Source: Phycisphaerae bacterium (GTDB lineage Bacteria > Planctomycetota > Phycisphaerae > Phycisphaerales > UBA1924). From it: 64,000 nucleotides of DNA. A program made the translations under genes and the position numbers. The notes under the pieces were generated by a model that was given only the letters and a program-made list of their open reading frames with translations, was not told the origin of the DNA and did no database searches. Of this stretch, positions 16,717 to 26,500 are shown in pieces. Positions within the stretch are counted from its first letter, which is position 1; each line of letters opens with the position of its first letter. The stretch is from NCBI GenBank assembly GCA_014192545.1, contig BJHL01000005.1:155916-219915 (forward strand), in the 5' to 3' direction.

Positions 16717-18447
16717 TCAGCGACGCCTACGCCGAATCGCCAGCAATCCCGCGACGCTCAGCATGCCCGCCACGCCCGGTGCCGGCACCGCCTGCACCAC
16801 AAATTGCTGAACAATCTGCGGCTGCAGCCCTGCGATCGCCGCAGGGTTGCTCAGCAGTGCTTGCTCGGTGTACCACGGCACGCCCCATGTCGTCACGGTC
16901 AGTGCCTGCGTGGACGGATCGATATCAAACTCCGTCCAGCCAAAGCTGTTGGTCGCTGTCCACGTTCCGCTCAGCAACTGCGCCGGAATGCCCGACCCTT
17001 GCAAGCCCAGCGTGTCGTATCCAAGCGGAGCAATCTGCGCATTGATGAGCCCTTGCACATACGCCTCTTGCTGCGAGCCAGGCAAGCCCAGGTACGTGTT
17101 CAGCGGCAGTGCGCCCGGCAAGTTGAGTTGTGCCGCCAAGCCTGCAACGGTGGGACCAAACGGCGCCGAGTACGCACCGCTACCGACGCTGATTTCAAAC
17201 GCACCGCTCTGAATCTGCGGCTGGAAAGGCCCGTTGTTGTACGTGAGGTTATTGACAAGCGTGCCGTGAATGTCAGCCGAAATGAACACGACGTTGTCGA
17301 TGTTGTTCTGGTCAATGAAGCGCAGCAGGTCGTTGCGTTCTGCGCTATAGCCTTCAAAGCGATCGCTCGCGTTGAGAACGCCCAGGTTTTGAATGGGCTC
17401 AGGCACCATCACGAATTTCCAGATCGTGCCGCTGCTTTGCGACGCGAGCAAGTCTTGTTTCACGCGATTCAACTGCGTGTTGCCCAGCATTGTGCGTCCG
17501 GGCGTGAAGCTGCTCGCCACATAACCGGCAATCTGTGCAGGGTTGGTAGGATCAGCGACTGCTGGCAGACCAACGTCGCGGAAGCTGCGCGCATCAAGCG
17601 AGAAAACTTGTGCGGTGTTGCCGTGTCGCTGTGTGCGATACAAATCGGGCCGGCCATCAAACCGTGCGTCACCTGTGCCGCTGTAGACGCGATGTTCCAT
17701 CGGGTGGTAGTCTTGGAATGCCTGCACGCCGTTGTTGTAGAGCGTGGACGAGTTGATGAGTGCATTGGTGGGACCCGTGAAGCGCGGATCAGAGCCAATG
17801 GTCGCGCCGCCTGCAAAGTCGTTGGTCACTTCGTGGTCGTCGATGGTCGCCATCGTGCTGGTGCTTGCACGCAGTTCGCGCAACACGTTGAGGCCGAAGC
17901 GTTCGGTGTAAATCTCATCGTGCTTGATGCGATAGTCGTTGAGCGTTTGCGCTTGCGGAATCGGCAACGCGGGGCTTGCGACGTCGCCATATATCGTGTC
18001 GCCCAGGCTCATCCACATGTCCAAATCGCGCGATGCGGCGTTGCGCAGTGAGACGAAGGGCGCGAGTTCGCCGCGCCAGTCACCTGACACACCCAGGCGG
18101 AAGCTGCCAGTGCCCGAAGCACGCGCCGTCTTGAACGTGCCAGCGGCCACCGCACCGCTCGCATCCGTTGCGCGGTAGTAGTACTTGGTGTTGCTCGACA
18201 GACCAGCGATCCCACTCTTGACAGGCTGGAGTGGATCAGTCACCGTCCGCGACTGGGTGGCGATGATGTTGGTGAACGTGGGATCGGTCGAGACTTCAAA
18301 ATTGACGTTGCCGGCGACCGTGCTGCGTGCCCAAAGCAGCGACGACGAAGTAGTCGTCTCGCCTGCTGCCACGCCGTTTGGCAGATCCGCCAAAGCCCCG
18401 CCTGTCAAAGCCAGTCCCGACAACGCTGAGAGTACAAATGCACGCAT
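16717..18447 (-). CDS. phoD: PhoD-type alkaline phosphatase with PEP-CTERM-like tail
   Basis: 576 residues. A secreted phosphodiesterase/phosphomonoesterase of the PhoD (metallophosphatase) family. ATG at 18447 is set by a perfect AGGAGG six bases upstream; an upstream ATG at 18489 is rejected. Signal peptide RAFVLSALSGLALTGGALA. An N-terminal Fn3-like PhoD_N domain (residues ~20-110) precedes the catalytic domain with GVSGDWR, MSLGDTIYGD, ATIDDHEVTNDF and VFISADIHGT. The C-terminus VPAPGVAGMLSVAGLLAIRRRRR has a hydrophobic helix plus Arg cluster, a PEP-CTERM-like sorting signal. It may serve phosphate scavenging. Confidence 0.9.
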   Translation of the reverse strand: MRAFVLSALSGLALTGGALADLPNGVAAGETTTSSSLLWARSTVAGNVNFEVSTDPTFTNIIATQSRTVTDPLQPVKSGIAGLSSNTKYYYRATDASGAVAAGTFKTARASGTGSFRLGVSGDWRGELAPFVSLRNAASRDLDMWMSLGDTIYGDVASPALPIPQAQTLNDYRIKHDEIYTERFGLNVLRELRASTSTMATIDDHEVTNDFAGGATIGSDPRFTGPTNALINSSTLYNNGVQAFQDYHPMEHRVYSGTGDARFDGRPDLYRTQRHGNTAQVFSLDARSFRDVGLPAVADPTNPAQIAGYVASSFTPGRTMLGNTQLNRVKQDLLASQSSGTIWKFVMVPEPIQNLGVLNASDRFEGYSAERNDLLRFIDQNNIDNVVFISADIHGTLVNNLTYNNGPFQPQIQSGAFEISVGSGAYSAPFGPTVAGLAAQLNLPGALPLNTYLGLPGSQQEAYVQGLINAQIAPLGYDTLGLQGSGIPAQLLSGTWTATNSFGWTEFDIDPSTQALTVTTWGVPWYTEQALLSNPAAIAGLQPQIVQQFVVQAVPAPGVAGMLSVAGLLAIRRRRR

Positions 18448-18609
18448 GGAAATCCTCCTGTGTTGGAAACGCGACCGCGTTCCAGTCATGTAGCCTACAC
18501 CAACGGCGAAAAAGAACTGTGTTTGTTGCGTTTACGTTGCGACAAGACTTTGCACACGAATTTGGCCCCTTTGTAGTTATCACGGGCGTGCCCTGAGATT
18601 CCCCGATAC

Positions 18610-18652
18610 AAAACGACAGCAGCGAGGCCCCACCATGGATGCCTCGCTGCTG
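18610..18652 (-). terminator. intrinsic terminator downstream region of phoD-flgM gap
   Basis: A perfect 12-bp stem CAGCAGCGAGGC / GCCTCGCTGCTG with a 12-base loop (18617-18652). The minus strand continues with a T-rich CGTTTTG, and the plus strand with a GTTTTT run. It sits about 100 bases after the flgM-like stop, so it most likely ends that minus-strand transcript; it could work in both directions. The rest of 18448-18753 holds the phoD 5' region, with no gene. Confidence 0.8.
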
Positions 18653-18753
18653 TGTTGCGTTTTTGAGTTGTTGTCTTGAGTCGTCTTTTCCTGCGACTCA
18701 GTTACTTGGATTCGATCAAGCTCAGTGAAAAGTCACTCAGCGCGAAAAGTCAC

Positions 18754-19041
18754 TCAGCGAAAGTCGCTCAGCATTTCTTCAAATGCCTTGTCGAACTTCT
18801 CATCCGTGTCGTACGTGCCGTTGGCGATTTCGCCGCGGACGCGCTCGATCAGATCTTCCCGCACCGGATTCTCGCGAGCCAGCGCGACGAACCGGGCAAG
18901 GGGCGAAATCTCCACCGCATCGGCATCACGCGTGAGCGCGACATCGGCGGTTTCGACTTGCTCGGCCTTGCGAGCCCGCGCTTCATTGGCACTGACGGCA
19001 CCAATGAGCGAGGATTGAGAGACAGGAGCGATATCAGTCAT
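18754..19041 (-). CDS. flgM: FlgM-like anti-sigma28 factor
   Basis: 95 residues. The C-terminal half (VEISPLARFVALARENPVRE then RVRGEIANGTYDTDEKFDKAFEEML) matches the FlgM anti-sigma core: two helices that bind FliA and block flagellar late-gene transcription until export. The N-terminal half is Ala/Glu-rich and probably disordered, as in other FlgM proteins. ATG at 19041 is preceded by GAAAGAGG; an upstream in-frame start at 19119 is rejected. No flagellar structural gene is adjacent; fliA lies at 45019. Confidence 0.8.
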   Translation of the reverse strand: MTDIAPVSQSSLIGAVSANEARARKAEQVETADVALTRDADAVEISPLARFVALARENPVREDLIERVRGEIANGTYDTDEKFDKAFEEMLSDFR

Positions 19042-19356
19042 GGACGCCTCTTTCCGGGCTACTGAGCAGCCCACTCTCGCACTTGCGTACGCTGACGCCA
19101 GCGCGAGCCCGACCACCACCGGCGCACGGGCTATCGCCCGCCGATACCGGCGCCTCAGACGCGAGCCGACACTCCATGCGGCACGCTGCTGCGGATGTTT
19201 CGTATCACCACCGACGCGATCCTCGCGTCAACCCACCGGGAACCACCCCGGTGGTGAGAGATGTATCGGTGGGGAATGGACGTTTTCGATAGAAACATGA
19301 ATGCTTGGCTAAAGTAGCGTAAACAACTTGCCCGCAATAGTTTGTGAGATATAACC
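19042..19356. promoter_or_regulatory. divergent intergenic region between flgM and a lipoprotein gene
   Basis: 315 bases without a gene. It contains an inverted repeat CCACCGGG/CCCGGTGG at 19231-19252 with no T-run, a possible operator or mRNA hairpin. It also has a weak sigma28-like pair TAAAGTAG (19310) and GCCCGCAATA (19330) pointing toward the lipoprotein gene. The spacing and the -10 do not fit the consensus well, so no promoter is claimed. Confidence 0.4.
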
Positions 19357-20337
19357 GTGCTGCGGACTCGCCAAAATCTGTCAAGAATTTTCTCAAAGTT
19401 TGTTCCTGCGACCATCAGTCGCGCAGGCCTTGCGTGCATTGGCCTGTGCGCGCTGCTCGCAGGCTGCGCAGGTGCGCAGAAGCCGCCCGACGACCTGCTC
19501 AGCGAGCAGGCCCAGTCGCAGCGGAAAGCCTTTGGCGGTTTCAAGAAGCGCAGCGAGCGTGTGCGTGAGCAGCAAGCTGCTGCTATTGCTCAGATTACCA
19601 AGCCTCAAGCGGGCGAGGCGACGACGACGCGCGAGGTTGACACCGATTGGGCGATTGTCCTTTATATGTTCCGCGGGCCGCAAGCTCTCGAAGGCGGTAC
19701 GCGCGGGTTGTACAAAGTGCAAAACGAGTTGGGACTGGCGGATGCGTACCTCGGCGAGCGAAGCGGCGGCGTGGCGATTTTGTACGGCAGGTACAAAGGA
19801 CCAGGCGACAAGCAGGCCCAGACTGATCTTGCGACGATCAAGGCGATCAAGTTGGAAGGCGAGCCGCTCTTTGTCGAGGCGGTGCTGGCTCCGCCTCAAG
19901 CCAGTGCGGATGAAGGCGCGCTGCCGGACTTCGATCTTGCTCAAGTGAAAGCCAAGCAGCCTGAAGTTGTGTACGCGTTGCAGGTGGGCATCTATCGGCA
20001 CATTGACGGCAGTGATGCGTCGCCTCAGGAACTTGCTGATTTTCGTGATGCGGCGGAGAAGGCGGTGCTTGCGCTGCGGGCGCAGGGGCAAGAGGCGTAT
20101 TACTACCACGGTCCGCGCAGCAGTACAGTGACGGTGGGGTTGTTTACCGAAGACGATTACATCACGTCAGTGCGTGATGAGCTTGGGCAGTTTCAAAAAT
20201 TGCCTCGGCCCAAGTTCAGTGATCGCGTGCGAGCGGCGATGGAAACCAATCCGCACAATCTCGTCAATGGCCAGGGCATTCGCGACGGCAAGCGCGATCG
20301 ATTGCAGCCGAGCTTTCTTATTCGGGTGCCGGGGTGA
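19357..20337 (+). CDS. lipoprotein of unknown function
   Basis: 326 residues. GTG start at 19357. A lipoprotein signal peptide ends in the lipobox LLAGC (about residues 29-33), so the mature protein should be membrane-tethered. The body is soluble and mixed alpha/beta, with a repeated pattern: AIVLYMFRGPQALEGG...SGGVAILYGRY and VVYALQVGIYRHID...STVTVGLFTEDDY. It looks like two SPOR-like or SPOR-fold domains. No catalytic motif is visible. It is convergent with the glycosyltransferase gene, overlapping its end by 20 bases. Confidence 0.7.
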   Translation: MLRTRQNLSRIFSKFVPATISRAGLACIGLCALLAGCAGAQKPPDDLLSEQAQSQRKAFGGFKKRSERVREQQAAAIAQITKPQAGEATTTREVDTDWAIVLYMFRGPQALEGGTRGLYKVQNELGLADAYLGERSGGVAILYGRYKGPGDKQAQTDLATIKAIKLEGEPLFVEAVLAPPQASADEGALPDFDLAQVKAKQPEVVYALQVGIYRHIDGSDASPQELADFRDAAEKAVLALRAQGQEAYYYHGPRSSTVTVGLFTEDDYITSVRDELGQFQKLPRPKFSDRVRAAMETNPHNLVNGQGIRDGKRDRLQPSFLIRVPG

Positions 20338-21835
20338 GTGGAGCGGGCGACACTGGCAACGGAATGCTGCGGGGCCTGACACGGCGGATGCTGAGGTGCA
20401 GTTCGTTGTGCGTGGCGAGTGTTTCGAAGTTGGCGTCAAACCAAGCCAACGACTCTTCGGTGAAAGATGACCGGTAGTCGTGCTGAATGAAGTAAAACTC
20501 GCTTGCTGCAGTCAGGGCTTCGTTCTTGATGAGTGTCGGCAGTGTTTCCTCCAGCGGCTTGCGACTTGGGAGGTGAACCACGCTGTCGGCAGGCATGTAG
20601 TACTCCATGGCGAGCAGCGGCGTGCGCGACACGACGAGAACTTGTGAACTGCGCGCGTCCGTTCGAATCCACGCGGCGGCTTGCCGCCAATGCGTGTTGG
20701 GATACATCACGGTTCGCTGCTCGCGATTCCATGAAATCAGCGCAATCGACGACGCGAGCGTGAGCAGAAGCAGGCCCCATCGCGAGAGAACGATGCCGGC
20801 GCGTGTCTTGAGCGAGTATGCGCCGACTGCCAGCACCATCGCGACAGCGGGCAACATCACGAGCACATTGCGGTCTTGGAATATGCGGACGCTGCTGCCG
20901 GATTGCACGAAAATCTCGCTGCCGATCCACATGATGAGCATGGGCATGCACAAGACGATCAGCATGATTCGGCCGTGTGAAGCGGTGCGCAATTTGGCGA
21001 TGCCCCAGATCAATGCGGGCAACACGAATGGCGCGAAGGCGAGTGCGGCGAATGGCCAGGTCGCACGAATGGTGGGCACCAGCGCGTTGCCGGTGGGGAA
21101 GTAGACGAGCAACATGCGGAACGGTTCATACCAGTGGAAGTACGACAGGTAGTGACGGTCGAGGTCGTCTAATCGCTGTGCTTTGAAGACCAGTAGTGGC
21201 GATGCGAGGAGCAGCGAACCCGCCGCAGCGGTGAGCGGCACCATCCACGCGCGCATGCGTTGCGGATCGCGGGCGAAGATCCACGTCCATGCGAGCCAGA
21301 CGGCGGGAAGAACCAGGAGCGATTGAAAATCTGTCCAGATTGCGAGCGCGCCGGCGATTGCCGCGAGGGTGACATCGCGCGCCGTGAGCGTGCGAGCGAG
21401 TGCGTCGAGTCGCCAGAGCGTGAGCGTGACGAGCAGCACGGTGAACATGTTGTTCTTGGCTTCGCACGAGTACCAGATGTGCACGGGGTTGACGGTCAGG
21501 AACGCGGCGGCCCACCAGGCGGGAGCTACGCCGAAACGTTCGCGAATCCAGCGCCACATGATGACGATCATGGCGGTGCCTGCGAGCAGCACGGGCGTAC
21601 GGATGCTCAGTTCGCTGTCGCCGAAGACGCGAATCCAGATGTACATGCATGCGTTGTAGAGCGGGTTGTGGACATCATGCAGCAAGATGCTGCGAGCATT
21701 CTCGGCTTTGAGCACGACGAACGTGCGGAAGGCTTCGTCGAACCAGATGGACTGCGTGAGGCGAGGCACGCGCAGCACAAGGCCGACGAGCAGCAGAATG
21801 CCTGCCGCAAGCCATGATCTTGATGGGGATTGCAT
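20318..21835 (-). CDS. GT-C superfamily membrane glycosyltransferase
   Basis: 505 residues with about ten transmembrane helices. Near the N-terminus RVPRLTQSIWFDEAFRTF carries the acidic DE motif in the first periplasmic loop, typical of polyprenyl-phosphate-sugar-dependent GT-C enzymes (PMT/ArnT type). It continues with HDVHNPLYNACMYIWIRVFG and WWAAAFLTVNPVHIWYS, also typical. It probably adds sugars from a lipid carrier to a cell-envelope acceptor at the outer face of the inner membrane. ATG at 21835 is chosen; a TTG at 21877 would add 14 residues. It is divergent from purH. Confidence 0.82.
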   Translation of the reverse strand: MQSPSRSWLAAGILLLVGLVLRVPRLTQSIWFDEAFRTFVVLKAENARSILLHDVHNPLYNACMYIWIRVFGDSELSIRTPVLLAGTAMIVIMWRWIRERFGVAPAWWAAAFLTVNPVHIWYSCEAKNNMFTVLLVTLTLWRLDALARTLTARDVTLAAIAGALAIWTDFQSLLVLPAVWLAWTWIFARDPQRMRAWMVPLTAAAGSLLLASPLLVFKAQRLDDLDRHYLSYFHWYEPFRMLLVYFPTGNALVPTIRATWPFAALAFAPFVLPALIWGIAKLRTASHGRIMLIVLCMPMLIMWIGSEIFVQSGSSVRIFQDRNVLVMLPAVAMVLAVGAYSLKTRAGIVLSRWGLLLLTLASSIALISWNREQRTVMYPNTHWRQAAAWIRTDARSSQVLVVSRTPLLAMEYYMPADSVVHLPSRKPLEETLPTLIKNEALTAASEFYFIQHDYRSSFTEESLAWFDANFETLATHNELHLSIRRVRPRSIPLPVSPAPLTPAPE

Positions 21836-21925
21836 CCACGATGAAGAACCTTGCACGAAGAGAACAGCATACCACAAAATCGCCGGGGTGCGCGCTATTG
21901 TCGCACACTTCTTTGAGGACCTTTT

Positions 21926-23542
21926 ATGGCCGACCTATTTCCGATCAAGCGTGCACTGATTTCGCTCTCTGACAAGACCGGCTTGCCGCAGTTTGCGGCG
22001 TTGCTGCACAGATTTGGCGTTGAGATCATCTCAACGGGCGGCACGGCGGAGGCGATTCGCAAGCTGGGAATTCCGGTCACGAGTATTGATGCCGTCACGG
22101 GATTTCCGGAGATCATGGACGGACGCGTCAAGACTTTGCACCCCAAGGTGCATGGCGGGTTGCTGGCGCGGCGCGATGATCCGGCGCATGTGGCGGCCAT
22201 GCAGCAGCATGGCATTACGGCGATCGATCTGGTGTGCGTGAACTTGTATCCGTTTGAGCAGACGATCGCGAAGCCTGATTGCACGCTGGAACATGCGATT
22301 GAGAATATTGATATCGGCGGGCCCAGCATGATTCGCAGTGCGGCAAAGAACCACGCGCATGTTGCGGTGGTGACGGCACCCGCGCAGTACGCGCGGGTGG
22401 AGGCGGAACTGACGCAGTATCAGGGTTGCACGACGGGCGTGCTGCGGGAGCAGCTTGCGGCGGAGGCATTTGCGCTGACGAGTCGCTATGACGCGAGCAT
22501 CACGGCGTATCTGACGCGCAGTGGTGACACGCTGTTTCCGCCGGTACTGGGGCTGAGTTTGGTGAAGACGGATGATCTGCGATACGGCGAAAATCCGCAT
22601 CAGAAGGCGGCGATGTATCGGCATCGGGTGAAGGATGGGTCGCGATTTGGTACGGGGCCAAGCATCGCGACGGCTGAGCAACTGCACGGCAAGGAACTGA
22701 GTTACAACAACATCAATGACGCGGCGGCGACGCTGGAACTTGCGCTGGCGATGAAGCGGGTTGATCCATCGCGAGTGGGTGCGTGCGTCGTCAAGCACAC
22801 CAATCCGTGCGGCAGTGCGCTGGCGAGTAGTGTGCGCGATGCGGTTGATTTGGCGATTGCGGGTGATCCGCTGGCGGCGTATGGCGGGATTATCGCGATC
22901 AATGAAGTTGTGGACGAAGCGGCGGCGGAGCGGCTGTGCCATAAGGATTGCTTCTTTGAAGTGGTGATTGCGCCGGCGTACAGCAGCGGGGCACTTGCGA
23001 TGCTGCGTAGTCGTTGGGCGAATGTGCGGATTTTGGCAACGGGTGAGCTTGCACGAGCTGCGCGGCATGACAGCGAACTTGAATTGCGAACGATTCCGGG
23101 CGGCGTGTTGGTGCAAGAGCGGGACGTGTCACTGACGCCCACGACAGCGATGACGCACAAGGCTGGTCCCGCGCCCAGTGTCGATCAACTTCGCGCGGCG
23201 AGTTTCTTGGAGGCGACGGGGCGGTTTTTGTTTAGTAACGCTGTGCTGGTGGGCGGGTTTGTGGAAAAAAACTTACGGATGTTCGGCGCGGGTGCGGGGC
23301 AGATGGACCGCGTGACGAGTTGCAAGCTGGCGGTGGAGAAAGCCGGCAAGCATGCGGCGGGGTCGATTGCGTACAGCGATGCGTTCTTTCCGTTTAGTGA
23401 TGGTCCCGAGGTTTTGATCGGTAGCGGCGTGAAGATGCTGGTGCATCCGGGGGGCAGCAAGCGCGATCAAGACACGTTTGAGCTGTGCGACAAGCACAAT
23501 GTCACGTGCGTTCTGACGGGGACGCGTCACTTTCGACACTGA
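21926..23542 (+). CDS. purH: bifunctional AICAR transformylase/IMP cyclohydrolase
   Basis: 538 residues. Catalyses the last two steps of de novo purine synthesis. The N-terminal IMP cyclohydrolase (MGS-like) domain starts KRALISLSDKTGL and has STGGTAEAIRK and GFPEIMDGRVKTLHPKVHGG. The C-terminal AICAR transformylase domain has RYGENPHQKAA, ELSYNNINDAAA, KHTNPCGSA and the catalytic-lysine-proximal FLFSNAVLVGGFVEKNLRMFGAGAGQMDRV. Full length. GAGG lies nine bases before the ATG. It is followed after about 27 bases by lptD. Confidence 0.96.
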   Translation: MADLFPIKRALISLSDKTGLPQFAALLHRFGVEIISTGGTAEAIRKLGIPVTSIDAVTGFPEIMDGRVKTLHPKVHGGLLARRDDPAHVAAMQQHGITAIDLVCVNLYPFEQTIAKPDCTLEHAIENIDIGGPSMIRSAAKNHAHVAVVTAPAQYARVEAELTQYQGCTTGVLREQLAAEAFALTSRYDASITAYLTRSGDTLFPPVLGLSLVKTDDLRYGENPHQKAAMYRHRVKDGSRFGTGPSIATAEQLHGKELSYNNINDAAATLELALAMKRVDPSRVGACVVKHTNPCGSALASSVRDAVDLAIAGDPLAAYGGIIAINEVVDEAAAERLCHKDCFFEVVIAPAYSSGALAMLRSRWANVRILATGELARAARHDSELELRTIPGGVLVQERDVSLTPTTAMTHKAGPAPSVDQLRAASFLEATGRFLFSNAVLVGGFVEKNLRMFGAGAGQMDRVTSCKLAVEKAGKHAAGSIAYSDAFFPFSDGPEVLIGSGVKMLVHPGGSKRDQDTFELCDKHNVTCVLTGTRHFRH

Positions 23543-23569
23543 ATTACTTGCGTGGCTCACCGCGTTATC

Positions 23570-26500
23570 ATGCCGATCATGCGCAATCGTGTTGCACGCT
23601 CTGTTGTTCTTGGCCTCGCGCTCGCGGCGGGCTGGGCGATGCACGCGCCGCAGGCGCATGCGCAGAGTGCGACAGATGCATCAACGAATGGGCTGCGGCT
23701 GGGCATCGCACCGATTACCGGCAACTTCACCGCATCGGCGGCAAGGGCGTTTCGCTGGGACGATGGCGAAGGCAACACGCGGCTTTACTTAGATGGCGGC
23801 GCGGTGGGTGAGCGTGTCACGATGTACATCGCGGATTACACGCTTGAAGCTCGGCGGGCGAGTGTGTGGCTGCGAGAAGTTTCTCGCGATGCGGCGGGCA
23901 ACGCGCTGGTTGAGGTTTACGCGACGCTCGAAGATGTTGGCAGCCCGACTGATGCCAGCGGCGGCACGACCATGAGCGGGCCTTGGCTGCCTCTGCGAGC
24001 AGCACTCAAGACCACTGAGCAGATATTGGTGCGGGCAGATGTGACCACTGAGTCACAGCCTCCCAAGCGTGATGATGCGAGTGGTGATTCGATCAAGGCG
24101 TTCTTGGAGAAGTCGCAGAATGCGTACGCCAAGGCGATTGCGGGCACACGCGATGCGAGCGATATGCAGGGCGAGTCGCGGCCGACGTTCACGCCTCGCC
24201 AACCAGTAGGTGGGGCGATAAGCGAGGCTGGCGATGGCGCAACTGGCAAGCGGTGGAGGGCTGAGCCGCCAGCGACGCGAGTGCCCGGCGGAGAGACCAA
24301 GCCTGCGGCGGCGCAACAGACGGCGAAGGCGCAGCCGGCTGAGCGGGCGAAGCCTCGGCCTTGGAGTCCGTCGGCATTGCCTGGTGCGGCGAGGGCGGCG
24401 GAGCAAGCTCCGGTTGGGACGAACAGCACGCCGCAAGCGAGCGCGCCACGTGCTGCGCAGGCGGCGGCGGGTTCGCATTCGCAAGGTTCGCAAGCTGCAC
24501 CTTCGCAGCAGCAACAGCCTGCGGCCGCCAATCAGACGGCCACGAATCAAGCGGCTGGAACGAGTCAGGCTGTTCCTTCGCAGGACTCGCCTTCGCAGGG
24601 CTCTCCTTCGCAGGGCTCTCCTTCGCAGAGCACGTCTTCGCAATCGGCTACGCCCGCGCAGCCGGTGCCGGTGAGCGCGGCGACGACCACCGTGACACCC
24701 ATCTTCGCACGCACGGGCATCATCACGATCGCAGCGGGCAAGATCACGTTTGTTTCGGCAGATGCCAGCGACCCCACGAGCGAAGATGCGGTCATCGCGA
24801 GCGAAGGGTTGACGGTTTTGTATAAAGATGCTCGCACCGGACGCGTGTTGCAGGCAACCGCGCAGCGCGGGGTGTTGTTTCTCGCGAAGTCAGACAAACC
24901 GACCGCGCCGGGCTCGCTCGATTTTTCCGCCGAGAGCGTGCGCGGGTTTTATCTCGAGGGCGAAGCGGCGGCGAGCGATGGCTCGTTCAACTTGCGTGCG
25001 CCGCAGTTGTATTATGACGTAGCAAGCAATCGCGGCGTGATGCTGGATGCGGTTTTCTGGACGTATGACGCGCAGCGCAGCTTGCCGTTTTATGTACGGG
25101 CTAAGGAAGTTCGCCAAACCTCTGCGGAGCAATTCACGGCGAAAAACGCGACGTTTACGAACACGGCGTTCTTTGAGCCTGAGCTTGCAATTGGTGCCAA
25201 GAGTGTGACGGTGACGCGCAAGTCGCGCGAAGTGCGCGAGGTGTTTGCTGAGCCCAATCGTCCCGCGCGGGTGCAGCAGTACAACCAGGTTGACGCGACA
25301 AGCATCACGCTGCGCAGCAATGATGTGCCGTTTTTCTGGCTTCCCGCGTACAGCGGCGATCCGGAGCAGCCGCTGATCAAGGATGTGCGGATCGAAAATC
25401 GCAGCGGATCGGGACTGGCAGCGAAGGTGCGATGGAACGCGCTGAACCTGTTCAAAGGCGGCGCCATTGATGGATTCTCTGCTGATCTGCAAACGGACTT
25501 TTATGCCGAGCGTGGTCCGGCACTGGGCACGCGTCTCAACTGGGAGAGCAAGCGTCACAAGGGTGAACTTTTTGCGTACATGGTGCCGTTTGATCGCGGC
25601 GTGGATGTGCTCAAGCCGGGCACGGAGATCAATCGCAACGACGAATTCCGCGGCGTGCTGACGGGGTATGACCGTTTTCGCGTGAGTGATAATTGGACGG
25701 TGCTGAGTGAACTGAGTTATCTCAGTGACGCGACGGTGATTGACGCGTTCTTTGAGGAAGCGGGCGAGAGCCGGCGCGAGTTTACCAATCGCCTTCGCGG
25801 CGAGCGGACGGAAGCCAACACGCAACTCACGCTCGAAGCGAGCGGCACGTTTAATGATTTTATCGCGAACGAGTGGTTGCTGCAAAGCCAGGGCTACAGC
25901 GTCACGAAACTGCCGGAAATCGCGTACGTGCGGCAAGCCGACGACTTGTTGGAGGCGGGCGCGCCGGGCTTGCTGACGTGGAGCAGCGAGTATCGCGTCG
26001 GGCGCTACAGCCTCGCGCTTGATGAGGTTGCGTTGCAGGATCGCGGCTTCAACTCGGCGGTGCTTGCAGACCGCGTGTTTGGGATTGATCCCGCGCTCAG
26101 CCCCGGCGATGCGCTGCGGGCCAGAGGGCTTGATGAAGAAGCTTTGACGCGGCTGGATACGCGGCACGAACTGACGGGCAAGATGAGTGACGGCGTGAAT
26201 GTCGTTTCGCCATTTGCTGTTGTTCGCGGCACGTTCTATGACAATGAGTTTGAGAATTACACCGGCAGCCCCGATGGCAACGATCAGGTGCGCATCTGGA
26301 CGGCCGCCGGCGCACGCGTCAGCACCAGCTTCAACCGCGTGATCGATTCGGTTGATTCGCGATTCCTCGATATCCATCGTTTGCGGCACATTGTCGAGCC
26401 TAACGCCACCTTCTGGGTTGCGGGCACCAATGTTGAGGCGACGGATATTCCCAACTACGACAGCCGAGTTGACAACCTGGCTGATGGTGCAGCCGTGCGG

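Noticed and set aside
16483..18051. A 522-codon + strand frame opposite phoD
   Set aside because: Antisense of a gene with clear metallophosphatase motifs and a perfect ribosome site; its protein is Arg/His/Cys-rich without motifs.
19310..19340. sigma28 promoter TAAAGTAG / GCCCGCAATA
   Set aside because: The -10 deviates from GCCGATAA and the spacing is off; the downstream gene is not flagellar.
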